This document shows, piece by piece, positions 1-7,961 of a DNA stretch of 33,439 nt. Position 1 is the first letter of the stretch, and every line of letters starts with the position of its first letter. The position numbers and the translations under genes are program-made. Source of the stretch: Kiritimatiellia bacterium (GTDB lineage: Bacteria > Verrucomicrobiota > Kiritimatiellia > RFP12 > UBA1067); the NCBI GenBank assembly GCA_027858965.1, contig JAQIBS010000093.1, forward strand, positions 1 through 33,439, given 5' to 3'. A model generated the notes under the pieces. The model was not told where the DNA came from. It saw only the letters and a program-made list of their open reading frames with translations, and searched no databases.

Positions 1-33
1 GCTGATTTACTCATTTTCATGCCCTTATTGTTG

Positions 34-112
34 GGTGTCATGTATTATGAGTCAACCAGTGATGTTCTAAGTAGTTACTGAACTTGCTTCGGTGTCATCT
101 ATTGTGAGTCAA
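34..112 (+). repeat. Short imperfect direct repeat, 22 bp, two copies 57 bp apart
   Basis: Positions 34-55 and 91-112 share 20 of 22 bases. Both read in the same frame, giving V-S-x-I-x-S-Q in each copy. The first copy is followed by an in-frame TAA at 68-70; the second contains the GTG used as the start of the first gene. The frame before the TAA is open to the window edge, so the first copy could be the tail of an upstream gene whose end was duplicated, or the tail of the same gene broken by a stop. Confidence 0.5.
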
Positions 113-2071
113 ATCGCAGAGGAAATCGATATTGAGGTGATTGTTGCAAAACTCCCTCAGGAAGAGTATATTGTTGGGTATGGTACGCAAAACATTAAGT
201 TTGAGGTTGGAACAGAAAGTCACGATCCTTCAGGGTTTGTATTTGAGCTGGCTGGCTTAGATGTTACAGATGCAAATAATTCTATAGCAGGTGTGGACAT
301 AAGTGTTTTCTTGCCGGGAGAATATACAGTGGTACTTAGATCAAATACTTTCACAGATCTAGAGGACACCGCAACACTTATTGTCGTTAAGGTGGAGTTT
401 GTCTATGCTGAAGGAGAAAATGAGGGAGAAGTGATAGAAGCTGACCTTGGTGTTTTCACACCATGTTCAGGGGTAAATGCAGGTGTACCAATTTATGACA
501 CGCCTGATACATGCTTGTCTTTTGACTTTGAAAATCTTAGCACAAACTCACTTGATGATGTTGATTTAGAATATTTTTATTCTTGTACAAACTTGACGGA
601 GACCGGCAATGACACTCTTGTGTTTACCAACGCTGGATTTACATTGACGGTTTTCGATTCTCTTCTGAATGATAGCAATGTTCTTGAATTAGCTCGTGTT
701 TCAGTCACGGACTTTTCATCCGGTATTACGAACGCTCAATATAACTGCTGGGAAACGTCGGCTTCCTCCCTCTCTTTCGAAAATGAGCCGACAGGAATAA
801 TAATATCGCTTAGCGATCTTAACAGCAACATTGTAGATACAATGGCGATTGATATATGCAGTATGCAGGGTGATTTCAGCTTCAACCTGACGGAGACCTT
901 AAGCAAATCATGCTGTTTTCAGACCACTGGAATTTCAGCTTCCATACTAGCCGCTTCAACATTGACACCCAACGCTGATTCATTGCATCTCGCTTTGAGT
1001 GATTTCGGTTTATATTCAAATACAGTATTTGCTGTGACAGAAACAGGTTCACAGACGAAAATTTTCAAAAACTTTGATGATCCGGTGCCGACTTCACTAT
1101 CTGATATAGAGGTGCCCGATTTTCTGGCGTGGAAAGTGAAAATCCACGGATTTTCCGACCCAGAGAAGGTGTCTTCTCTTGTGTTATCAACCAGTGTGCA
1201 TGAATATGAAGCAATGACATTTACCGCAAATACCTTCTCTCTGATTTCAGACCAGAAGTTCATTATTGTTCCTGAAGATGTGACCCTTGAGGACGTACCT
1301 TCCGGTTATGAAATAATCAAGATTGATGCTGTACAGATTGACTGGACAGATGAGGATGCAGAAGATCTGACTCTGTCTTTTGAGGAGTACGCATTTCTGA
1401 ACATTTCCGGATGTACAAAAACTAAAAAGGTACAGCCAGATGCTGTAGTGCTTCAGTCTCTTCCGTGGAAACACCGGGTTGGACAGGGACTTGACCCCGA
1501 AAACAGGATTAGAAAACCCTATATTGCCATGGGATATTCGGCAATCCGCGATTACAACGCCTCTGTCAGTGATACATTGAATAAATATATCAAAGGTAAA
1601 CAGTTGTGGTATTCCATGAGCCATGGTGGCCTTGCTGATGGGACACCATACTCTCAATTTAATGGACTTGCGTTTGTTGATGGCGGGATAACAAAAACAC
1701 AACTGGAACCCCTTGATCTAAACTATCGTCTTGTTGTTGCTGACGCATGTTGTTCTGCACATTCCTCTCAAGTATCTGTTTATGAGGCCCGAACCTCAAG
1801 TACATTGACTCAGAAGGCTCGTGATTTCGCGGACTGTTTCGGTCCCGATGTAGGCTATATGGGGTGGGGATGGATGATGACTCCGATTGCTGCCCAGATA
1901 TGGTCTTCGGAGTTCGTGAACAACTTAAAGTTTGTGGATGATTTAGGACGAGGTCGAACTATTCAAGAAGCACATAGTGTGTTTCTAGGAAATCATACAA
2001 ACGACAATGATGCACGGCTTATGAAAGTATATGGAAATGTGAATGTTAATATTGAAAAAAGAATGGAATAA
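92..2071 (+). CDS. Caspase-like (clan CD) peptidase-domain protein with N-terminal beta-rich region
   Basis: No family was recognised for residues 1-450, which are beta-rich, acidic and cysteine-containing, like extracytoplasmic domains. Residues about 490-650 resemble a caspase/CHAT fold. S-H-G-G puts a candidate catalytic His at 511. A hydrophobic strand then leads to D-A-C-C-S-A, with a candidate Cys at 553. A late G-W-G-W strand, a helix and a T-I-Q-E-A-H helix match the CHAT-like ending of the protein at 3047-5176. No signal peptide is visible. The only nearby start is GTG at 92, just after an in-frame TAA at 68-70, and no clear ribosome site precedes it, so the true N-terminus may be lost or upstream. 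The stop lies 4 bases before the next gene, suggesting an operon. The peptidase call is inferred from motif order and spacing; activity is unproven. Confidence 0.6.
   Translation: MSSIVSQIAEEIDIEVIVAKLPQEEYIVGYGTQNIKFEVGTESHDPSGFVFELAGLDVTDANNSIAGVDISVFLPGEYTVVLRSNTFTDLEDTATLIVVKVEFVYAEGENEGEVIEADLGVFTPCSGVNAGVPIYDTPDTCLSFDFENLSTNSLDDVDLEYFYSCTNLTETGNDTLVFTNAGFTLTVFDSLLNDSNVLELARVSVTDFSSGITNAQYNCWETSASSLSFENEPTGIIISLSDLNSNIVDTMAIDICSMQGDFSFNLTETLSKSCCFQTTGISASILAASTLTPNADSLHLALSDFGLYSNTVFAVTETGSQTKIFKNFDDPVPTSLSDIEVPDFLAWKVKIHGFSDPEKVSSLVLSTSVHEYEAMTFTANTFSLISDQKFIIVPEDVTLEDVPSGYEIIKIDAVQIDWTDEDAEDLTLSFEEYAFLNISGCTKTKKVQPDAVVLQSLPWKHRVGQGLDPENRIRKPYIAMGYSAIRDYNASVSDTLNKYIKGKQLWYSMSHGGLADGTPYSQFNGLAFVDGGITKTQLEPLDLNYRLVVADACCSAHSSQVSVYEARTSSTLTQKARDFADCFGPDVGYMGWGWMMTPIAAQIWSSEFVNNLKFVDDLGRGRTIQEAHSVFLGNHTNDNDARLMKVYGNVNVNIEKRME
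1968..2008 (+). repeat. Segment related to 3036-3073 (A-H-S-x-F-L-G-N-H)
   Basis: The codons near the 3' end of the first peptidase gene encode E-A-H-S-V-F-L-G-N-H. The region around the start of the second peptidase gene (3036-3073) encodes R-A-H-S-M-F-L-G-N-H in frame, with similar DNA. One copy ends a protein and the other begins one, which looks like a recombination scar. Confidence 0.55.
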
Positions 2072-2075
2072 AATA

Positions 2076-3023
2076 ATGATATTTAAGTATGTTTTGATGT
2101 TTGGTTTTTGTTGTCTTATAGCGCAAGGTGGTTTTTGTAAAGAAGAGTCACAAAGTGACCTTAATTATGTGCGGGAGTGTTTTTCGACTATTGCCGGACA
2201 CATGGAGTTAGAATCGAGTATTTCCAGCAATATTATAAGAGAAATCTCACATCGGACTGTCTTGATTGATCCTGAGTTTCAAATGAGGGATGATGAACTT
2301 GTTGTAAACACCTCTAAAATATACATGCGGTTTGATTATAAAACAAAAAAGTTGAAAAATTTTAACTTTAAATTGATTGATGCTATAAAAAACAATCCAA
2401 CTACTGTTCCTTCCTTGTCTCTTAATGAGGCAATTGATAAAGCAAAAATTTATCTCAGAAACCTTGGAGTGGAACTTCCCGATAATGCGTCATTAAAAAC
2501 AGTTCAATTTAATGTTAACCATATGCACTGTTGGGAAATTCGTTGGGGGCCAAGTTATGGAAAATATGATTATGATGATTTTGTAACCCCCTATGAACAA
2601 AGCATAGTTGTCGCTTTTCATGAAACAATTGGCTTATATTTTTTTGGTAAGCGATATAATTTTCCCGCTCCCAAAAGCACCCGTGTGAAGGTGTTGAAAG
2701 AGGATGCGATCAGACGCGCTGAGAAAGTGGTCCCATTGGTGATGAAAACCCCGTATTATCAGATGTGTAGACTGACGGGATTCAAGGTAAGCGGTTTGGA
2801 CAAAGCGGAACTACTCGTCTCGGCTCCGAATTGGCTGCTTGATCCAAAACGTGCTGTATGGGTCAGAAAGAAAATTCCTGAAGAATCGCGGCTTTGTTGG
2901 GTTGTTACTTTGCTCACTGTTGACGCTGTAACACGAAAAGATGGGATGAAGCCCATTCCTCCAAAAATTGTCGTGTATGTCGATGCCGCTACCGGAGAGA
3001 TTGTCGGTGCGAATTTTACTTAG
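2076..3023 (+). CDS. Exported PepSY-like protein (copy 1)
   Basis: The 315-residue product starts with a Sec-type signal peptide: M-I-F-K, then a hydrophobic stretch to about residue 22, then K-E-E. There is no proper lipobox. I chose ATG 2076 over ATG 2043 because it puts the signal peptide at the N-terminus and lies 4 bases after the preceding stop. Residues about 110-210 and 215-315 look like two PepSY/FTP-type units. Each has an E-A-I-x-x-A helix, then strands containing W-E-I-R-W or C-W-V-V-T. The protein ends in I-V-V-Y-V-D-A-A-T-G-E-I-V-G, a typical PepSY close. Such domains are known as propeptides or inhibitors of secreted proteases, so its place between two peptidase-like genes suggests an inhibitor or chaperone role (inference). 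Lys/Asn-rich and AT-rich compared with its neighbours. Related to the protein at 5186-6121. Confidence 0.6.
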   Translation: MIFKYVLMFGFCCLIAQGGFCKEESQSDLNYVRECFSTIAGHMELESSISSNIIREISHRTVLIDPEFQMRDDELVVNTSKIYMRFDYKTKKLKNFNFKLIDAIKNNPTTVPSLSLNEAIDKAKIYLRNLGVELPDNASLKTVQFNVNHMHCWEIRWGPSYGKYDYDDFVTPYEQSIVVAFHETIGLYFFGKRYNFPAPKSTRVKVLKEDAIRRAEKVVPLVMKTPYYQMCRLTGFKVSGLDKAELLVSAPNWLLDPKRAVWVRKKIPEESRLCWVVTLLTVDAVTRKDGMKPIPPKIVVYVDAATGEIVGANFT

Positions 3024-3046
3024 CATTGTTTTTGAGGGCGCATTCT

Positions 3047-5176
3047 ATGTTTCTAGGTAATCATCCACGAACTGATGCGTCCAAGACCGCACAGGCAACT
3101 TCCGCCGGTCCTGGTGATGCTGTCTATGTCGAAGGCACTATGGCGAGCACATATATCGGCGGAGATAAAATATTATGGCAATGGACCGAAAATGGCGAGA
3201 CACAAGTGAGGACCAACATCTATACAGTATTAAGCCTGCGTATGTTCGCTGACCTGAATCTCGACGATACCATTAACAGCAATGACTATGTCGGAGTTTC
3301 ATCGCTGACTTCACACGGCTGGGTAATGCCGGTGACCTCCAACGCCTTCAGAAAAGTGCAGCTCAAAAACGATGTCAATTTTACCGGAACCCGGACGCTG
3401 ACCTTAAGCAGCAGTGATGCCGCTGTCCGGGTCTGGGCGACCGCTACGCCCTCAACCAACGATACACCGCTGTTGGTCGCAGGTCAGACCGTGACAAACG
3501 GGATTGACGGGATTGACGGAGCTGACTTCGCGGGTTATCCTGAGAGCATGATTTATGTCGAGGCCATCGATAGCGGAACCGCTACGCTGAGTTACAACTA
3601 TGTCGGCACTGGTGAATATGCGACGGGGTTGGTGTGTGAGGCCAGTTTTGGAATGACGTGTGTGAAGGTGGAGTTGTGCTCGGTTGTTTTGGATGCCGAC
3701 GGCTATCCGTATATTGAGAATGGGGAAGTTGTTCCCGGTCAACCAATTGGATTTGATGATGTCAGGGTCACCACTTATGTGCCGTTTGAGGATCGGGGAA
3801 CACCGCGGAGCATTTCATTCAGCGATTCCGAGGCGAACATGATTGTTTTTGAACCCGATGGTGCCAGTGCCGGCCTTCGCATCAGCCGGGGCGGGACGGA
3901 GAGTTACAAGGCATGGGAACTGGATTATACCAATACGGTTCAAGATATAGACTATTACCAATGGAACGGGGTGAGCAACTATGTGCATGTCGCGTTCTCA
4001 AATAACATCCAGAATTGCACGTCAACTGTCGCCATTGTGATAATGGACGAGGACTTCACCGGCGAGGCAGCTCCGGTAACCAATTCGATCAAACTTTATA
4101 GTGACGGTGCCTTACCAGGGTACCATAGCAACTACTTAATCTCGGAACCAAGGGAGGATGTTGGAATGCCCGCCTTCTCCGCCCATAACGCGTTTGTGGT
4201 TAGGATGGAGCCCTTTGGAATAGCCGCTGATGATTTGGTTGTGTCGATTGTGACACCGGACGAGACTTATGATATATCCTTCGAGCAAAATGCCGCCGGA
4301 TCGTATGTTTCAGCTCTGGTCGTGCCGGTCCCGTATGGGGATGGCGATGTTGATCTTGGGTTTGAAAGCTCGGTCCGTGTCGTCAAACTCAAGTTGCGTA
4401 AGGGGGAACTGTATGGATGGGATAGGATTCCGATCAACATAGAGACACTTGGGGCATCGGCCAGGAAGATCGCCTCCGGTGAAATCGAAGCGGGCAACGC
4501 GATGCTCATAACCGGGGTTGTGTCCAACGAGGAGCACGCCTCCAAACGGGCCAGTCAAGCGGTCGTTTCAACGGGTTTGTCCGCAGGCGACCGCCTGAAG
4601 TATGGGGTCACGCCCATCTTCACCCCATCGACGGAACAGATTTTGGCGCAACTGGAGAAACACAGTGTGTGGATACATTCAGGGCATGGCGGAAATAATG
4701 GTGGAATCGAAATTGTTAAAAAAGTGGGGGCGAAATATGAGTTGTGCTTATTCAAGGCCAGCGACATAAACATTTCCGGTCTCGCCTATGACCTCGTGTT
4801 CATGAACACCTGTGAGTCAACCGACTACCTCACTGTGCCAACAATATGCCATCCTTCAATTCCCTCCGTAACCTGGAAGGTGATACCAGTCACAACGACT
4901 GCAGTCATGGATATTGGGACGGCGTTAAACGCAAAAAATTATATAGGGTGGGACACTTGGGTTCAACGCGAGTTGTCGGTCACAATTCCCAAGATGTTGA
5001 TGGAGGCCTTGGATTCGGAAAATGACGGCACCCCGGTTACGGTGGCGGATGCAATCATTGCTGTTAAGGAAAAACTTGAAAGTGAAAAACCAAAGTATTA
5101 TTGGTTTGCCCCTCGGTTAAATCACAAAGTAAAGGATGATTCTGTCATCATGGATCTTAATAAAAAGGCGTTCTAG
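3047..5176 (+). CDS. Constant module plus CHAT/caspase-like peptidase domain
   Basis: This 709-residue product has two parts. Residues about 16-203 are a module nearly identical to one in the gene at 6081. It includes an EF-hand-like calcium loop, D-L-N-L-D-D-T-I-N-S-N-D, at residues 69-80. The C-terminal part, about 480-690, resembles CHAT/caspase-like peptidases: S-G-H-G-G (His 547), a D-I-N-I-S-G-L strand approach, V-F-M-N-T-C-E-S (Cys 589), a W-D-T-W strand, and a final V-A-D-A-I helix. Residues 205-480 are beta-rich and unrecognised. ATG 3047 is chosen because GAGG lies about 9 bases upstream; TTG 3026 is the in-frame alternative. No signal peptide is visible although the content looks extracytoplasmic. 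The first residues match the end of the upstream peptidase. The stop overlaps the next gene's ribosome site. Enzyme activity is inferred. Confidence 0.65.
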   Translation: MFLGNHPRTDASKTAQATSAGPGDAVYVEGTMASTYIGGDKILWQWTENGETQVRTNIYTVLSLRMFADLNLDDTINSNDYVGVSSLTSHGWVMPVTSNAFRKVQLKNDVNFTGTRTLTLSSSDAAVRVWATATPSTNDTPLLVAGQTVTNGIDGIDGADFAGYPESMIYVEAIDSGTATLSYNYVGTGEYATGLVCEASFGMTCVKVELCSVVLDADGYPYIENGEVVPGQPIGFDDVRVTTYVPFEDRGTPRSISFSDSEANMIVFEPDGASAGLRISRGGTESYKAWELDYTNTVQDIDYYQWNGVSNYVHVAFSNNIQNCTSTVAIVIMDEDFTGEAAPVTNSIKLYSDGALPGYHSNYLISEPREDVGMPAFSAHNAFVVRMEPFGIAADDLVVSIVTPDETYDISFEQNAAGSYVSALVVPVPYGDGDVDLGFESSVRVVKLKLRKGELYGWDRIPINIETLGASARKIASGEIEAGNAMLITGVVSNEEHASKRASQAVVSTGLSAGDRLKYGVTPIFTPSTEQILAQLEKHSVWIHSGHGGNNGGIEIVKKVGAKYELCLFKASDINISGLAYDLVFMNTCESTDYLTVPTICHPSIPSVTWKVIPVTTTAVMDIGTALNAKNYIGWDTWVQRELSVTIPKMLMEALDSENDGTPVTVADAIIAVKEKLESEKPKYYWFAPRLNHKVKDDSVIMDLNKKAF
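3092..3655 (+). repeat. Constant module, DNA copy 1
   Basis: This stretch aligns over its whole length with 6129-6682. It includes 69 bases in a row with no difference (3142-3210 against 6179-6247). Copy 1 carries an extra in-frame 9-base tandem unit near 3496-3522 (G-I-D-G-I-D-G against G-I-D-G) and one extra codon near 3411. Similarity starts abruptly at G-P-G-D-A-V-Y-V-E-G and stops just after C-E-A-S, beyond which the two genes are unrelated. Confidence 0.9.
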
Positions 5177-5180
5177 GAGA
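5175..5180 (+). promoter_or_regulatory. Ribosome binding site overlapping the upstream stop
   Basis: AGGAGA lies 5 bases before ATG 5186 and shares bases with the TAG stop at 5174-5176. Translation of the PepSY-like gene is therefore probably coupled to the peptidase gene before it. Confidence 0.7.
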
Positions 5181-5185
5181 CTATT

Positions 5186-6121
5186 ATGAGATTATCTTGC
5201 TTGTTTTTATGTGTCATGTTTACAACATCTTTATTATTGGGTGATATTTTTAATCCAAGGATAAAAGCAAATCGTCCTGAAATTCCTAAACTAAGCATCA
5301 AGGAAAAAACCCGTTATGAGAAATTGGCTCGTTTATACCTTCCACAATTATGGTCGAATGATTATAGCAATGTAGAAATGAAGATATATCACTATGATGT
5401 TATGGGGCGCAATCATCAGAATTTTGTACGTGCAATGATAAACGCAAAAAAAGGGAAATGTAAACTTACTTTCGATAAAAAAAAGGCTGATGCTGTGGTT
5501 TCAGCGTCTAACACACAGTATGACAAATGCTCAAATGATAACTATGAAATACCTATCCATGTAACAAAGGATGAAGCGCGAAACCGGGCAACTGAAATAT
5601 CAGAGATGTTTGGAATATCAAACCTATGGGATAAATCCAAATTCACTGTACAGTACCAAGAATTTGATTATGGCATATGGAATTTTTGTTTAACCGCCAT
5701 TATAAATGGTTACCCTAGTTTATATGGAGTTTCAGTTTCCATTGCCGACACGCAAGAAACAAATATTTATCGCTGGAGTACTACGATGCACGACATCCCC
5801 CTCGATCTTGGCACCAACGTAGTTCTTAGCGCGATTGCGGGACGTTCAAAGGCCACGGAGTATCTAGAAAAATACCATTCGAATCAGGAAGCTTCAAGTG
5901 AAGCAACTTTCATCACAAACCATGTCGAATATATTACTCCCAATTACTATTATGTACGTGAGAAGGCCTTGGAGGATTTCCACGATGGAGCATGCACTAA
6001 CAACCCCGTGTTGACATGGGTGAACTATTTCAAGAACAACACCGGATCGAAGTATGATCGCCATTTTCCCATCTTGATCTATGTGGATGCCGAAACAGGA
6101 GAGATGCTTGGCGGGATGTAA
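5186..6121 (+). CDS. Exported PepSY-like protein (copy 2)
   Basis: This 311-residue product opens with a Sec-type signal peptide, M-R-L-S-C-L-F-L followed by a hydrophobic core to about residue 19. The start is fixed by AGGAGA 5 bases upstream. As in copy 1, two PepSY-like units follow. The first is near residues 125-210, with a T-K-D-E-A-R helix and W-N-F-C-L strand. The second is near 250-311, with R-E-K-A-L-E, T-W-V-N-Y and the closing I-L-I-Y-V-D-A-E-T-G-E-M-L-G. The two copies share architecture and ending but little sequence elsewhere, so this pair is older than the duplicated module that follows each. AT-rich and Lys/Asn-rich. The downstream gene starts inside its last codons in another frame. 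Inhibitor, chaperone or propeptide function is inferred from the family. Confidence 0.6.
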   Translation: MRLSCLFLCVMFTTSLLLGDIFNPRIKANRPEIPKLSIKEKTRYEKLARLYLPQLWSNDYSNVEMKIYHYDVMGRNHQNFVRAMINAKKGKCKLTFDKKKADAVVSASNTQYDKCSNDNYEIPIHVTKDEARNRATEISEMFGISNLWDKSKFTVQYQEFDYGIWNFCLTAIINGYPSLYGVSVSIADTQETNIYRWSTTMHDIPLDLGTNVVLSAIAGRSKATEYLEKYHSNQEASSEATFITNHVEYITPNYYYVREKALEDFHDGACTNNPVLTWVNYFKNNTGSKYDRHFPILIYVDAETGEMLGGM

Positions 6122-7961
6122 TAATACCCCGGCGACCTCCGTTGGCCCCGGTGATGCCGTCTATGTCGAAGGCACCCAGGCGAGCACATATATCGGCGGA
6201 GATAAAATATTATGGCAATGGACCGAAAATGGCGAGACACAAGTGAGAACGAATGTCTATACAATATTCAGCCTGCGTATGTTCGCTGACCTGAACCTTG
6301 ACAACGCCATTAACAGCAATGACTATGCTGGAGTTTCATCGCTGACCTTACATGGCTGGGTCATGCCGGTTGCCTCCAATGCCTTTAGGAAAGTGCAGCT
6401 GAAGAACGATGTTAATTTTACTGGGAACAGGACGCTGACCTTAAGTGGTAATGCCGCTGTCCGGGTTTGGACAACTGCTACGCCTTCAACCAACGATACT
6501 CCGCTGTTGGTTGCCGGTCAAACCGCGACAAACGGGATTGACGGAGCGGATTTTGCGGGGTATCCTGAGAGAATGATTTATGTCGAGGCCATAGGTAGCG
6601 GTTATGCTACGCTGAGTTACAACTATGTCGGCACCGGTGAATATGCGAGTGGGCTGAGTTGCGAGGCCAGTTTGAGTATGAACGCGGTAAGGTTTGGACT
6701 CATTCCAAACTATAATCGGGACGAGTTTATCGGAGTAGACGACTCCGCTATGGCGGCGACCAATGCCGTGTTCCACTTTTGGGTGAATGACGATGATGAT
6801 GACGATTTCGAGAGTGGATGTGATCTGCCTGATGAACTCTGTAGCGGGCTGGACATGCATATCTATTCGGCGGATTGTGACAATGGTTCTGTTGATAATG
6901 AACGCGATATGGTTGATTTTTTAGGAAAAAGTGGGTTTGACTATGTGCTGCGGCACGAAGACGATGCTCTGAATGCTGTAATAACCGAATGTCTGCCACT
7001 GACCACGGATGAAGACCTCCGACCAACCGCCTACCTCAACTCCACCAATTTTGTGATGCAGCACAAAGAGAGTGATGTTGAGGAAATTACCTCCGAAGGG
7101 TATATCCTGTCCGATGAATTCCTTGACACGATTGTGGATGATGGCGGAGGCATTATCCTATTAGAAGGCGCGGCGGAGACTGATAATCCTCTGATTCTTG
7201 AGATTCGTGAAACAAACAGCGGGAAGGTTGTAGCCAGAAGTAAGATGAATCTTAATCTTTCCATGGTCGAGAAAATGTTCCGCCATGTCAATATCCGCAA
7301 CGATGAAGAAGGACGAACTATGGAGTCCGGCGAGCCTGATGGCTATCCCGATTCGTTGTGCTCAGATAAAAATCTTCTATTTGTGCATGGGTTCAACATA
7401 AATGAAACGGAAGCTCGGGGTTGGCAGTGTGAAATTTACAAGAAACTGTTTCATGCTGGAAATAACGCCCGATTCTGGGGAGTGACATGGGAAGGTGATG
7501 TTAACTGGCCGAATGGCCTGTATTATCATAATGATGCTGCTAACGCATTCGTCGCTGCATCTAATCTGAATGTCTCGGTCAGCTCGCTGAATATCTCCAA
7601 CATCACGATTATGGGGCACAGCCTCGGCAATATGGTTGTAAGCTCTGCAATAGCCGATCATGGCATGGAGGTCGACCGCTACTTTATGCTCAACGCGGCA
7701 GTTGCTGCCGAGAGTTACCATCCTGCACTTTTCAACACTGCAACCAACAGCAATCCCATGGTGAGTGATGAGTGGGGAGGCTACGAACCCCGCACATGGT
7801 CCGCCCTCTGGCATGAACTCTTTATCGGCAGCGACAATAACCGGACAAACCTGACCTGGAAGAATCGATTCGGTCCGGTGCTGGATGTTGCCTATAACTT
7901 TTATTCATCCGGCGACGAGATATTTGAGATCAACCCTAACAACAGCTCTAACACACTGTAG
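6081..7961 (+). CDS. Constant module plus alpha/beta-hydrolase domain, ended by an in-frame TAG
   Basis: The product opens with the constant module (about residues 17-200), including an EF-hand-like loop D-L-N-L-D-N-A-I-N-S-N-D. A beta-rich region with six consecutive Asp (6789-6806) follows, possibly calcium-binding. Then comes an alpha/beta-hydrolase domain: F-V-H-G-F as oxyanion segment, G-H-S-L-G-N as nucleophile elbow (Ser 514), and Y-S-S-G-D-E with a likely acid (Asp 612). Translation stops at TAG 7959-7961, but the same frame stays open to 8486 with matching protein character. ATG 6081 overlaps the PepSY-like gene; TTG 6108, which has AGGAGAG 4 to 5 bases upstream, is a better-supplied start. 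No signal peptide is visible. The ester- or lipase-like reaction is inferred from motifs, and the 626-residue form is probably inactive. Confidence 0.65.
   Translation: MWMPKQERCLAGCNNTPATSVGPGDAVYVEGTQASTYIGGDKILWQWTENGETQVRTNVYTIFSLRMFADLNLDNAINSNDYAGVSSLTLHGWVMPVASNAFRKVQLKNDVNFTGNRTLTLSGNAAVRVWTTATPSTNDTPLLVAGQTATNGIDGADFAGYPERMIYVEAIGSGYATLSYNYVGTGEYASGLSCEASLSMNAVRFGLIPNYNRDEFIGVDDSAMAATNAVFHFWVNDDDDDDFESGCDLPDELCSGLDMHIYSADCDNGSVDNERDMVDFLGKSGFDYVLRHEDDALNAVITECLPLTTDEDLRPTAYLNSTNFVMQHKESDVEEITSEGYILSDEFLDTIVDDGGGIILLEGAAETDNPLILEIRETNSGKVVARSKMNLNLSMVEKMFRHVNIRNDEEGRTMESGEPDGYPDSLCSDKNLLFVHGFNINETEARGWQCEIYKKLFHAGNNARFWGVTWEGDVNWPNGLYYHNDAANAFVAASNLNVSVSSLNISNITIMGHSLGNMVVSSAIADHGMEVDRYFMLNAAVAAESYHPALFNTATNSNPMVSDEWGGYEPRTWSALWHELFIGSDNNRTNLTWKNRFGPVLDVAYNFYSSGDEIFEINPNNSSNTL
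6129..6682 (+). repeat. Constant module, DNA copy 2
   Basis: Partner of 3092-3655. Many silent positions are also shared, which points to recent duplication or gene conversion rather than selection on protein sequence alone. The left edge lies just after the stop of the PepSY-like gene. Confidence 0.9.

Noticed and set aside
7959..7961. TAG as a pyrrolysine codon
   Set aside because: No pyrrolysine biosynthesis or tRNA genes are visible, the site is not in a methylamine methyltransferase, and a Trp-to-stop mutation explains it more simply.
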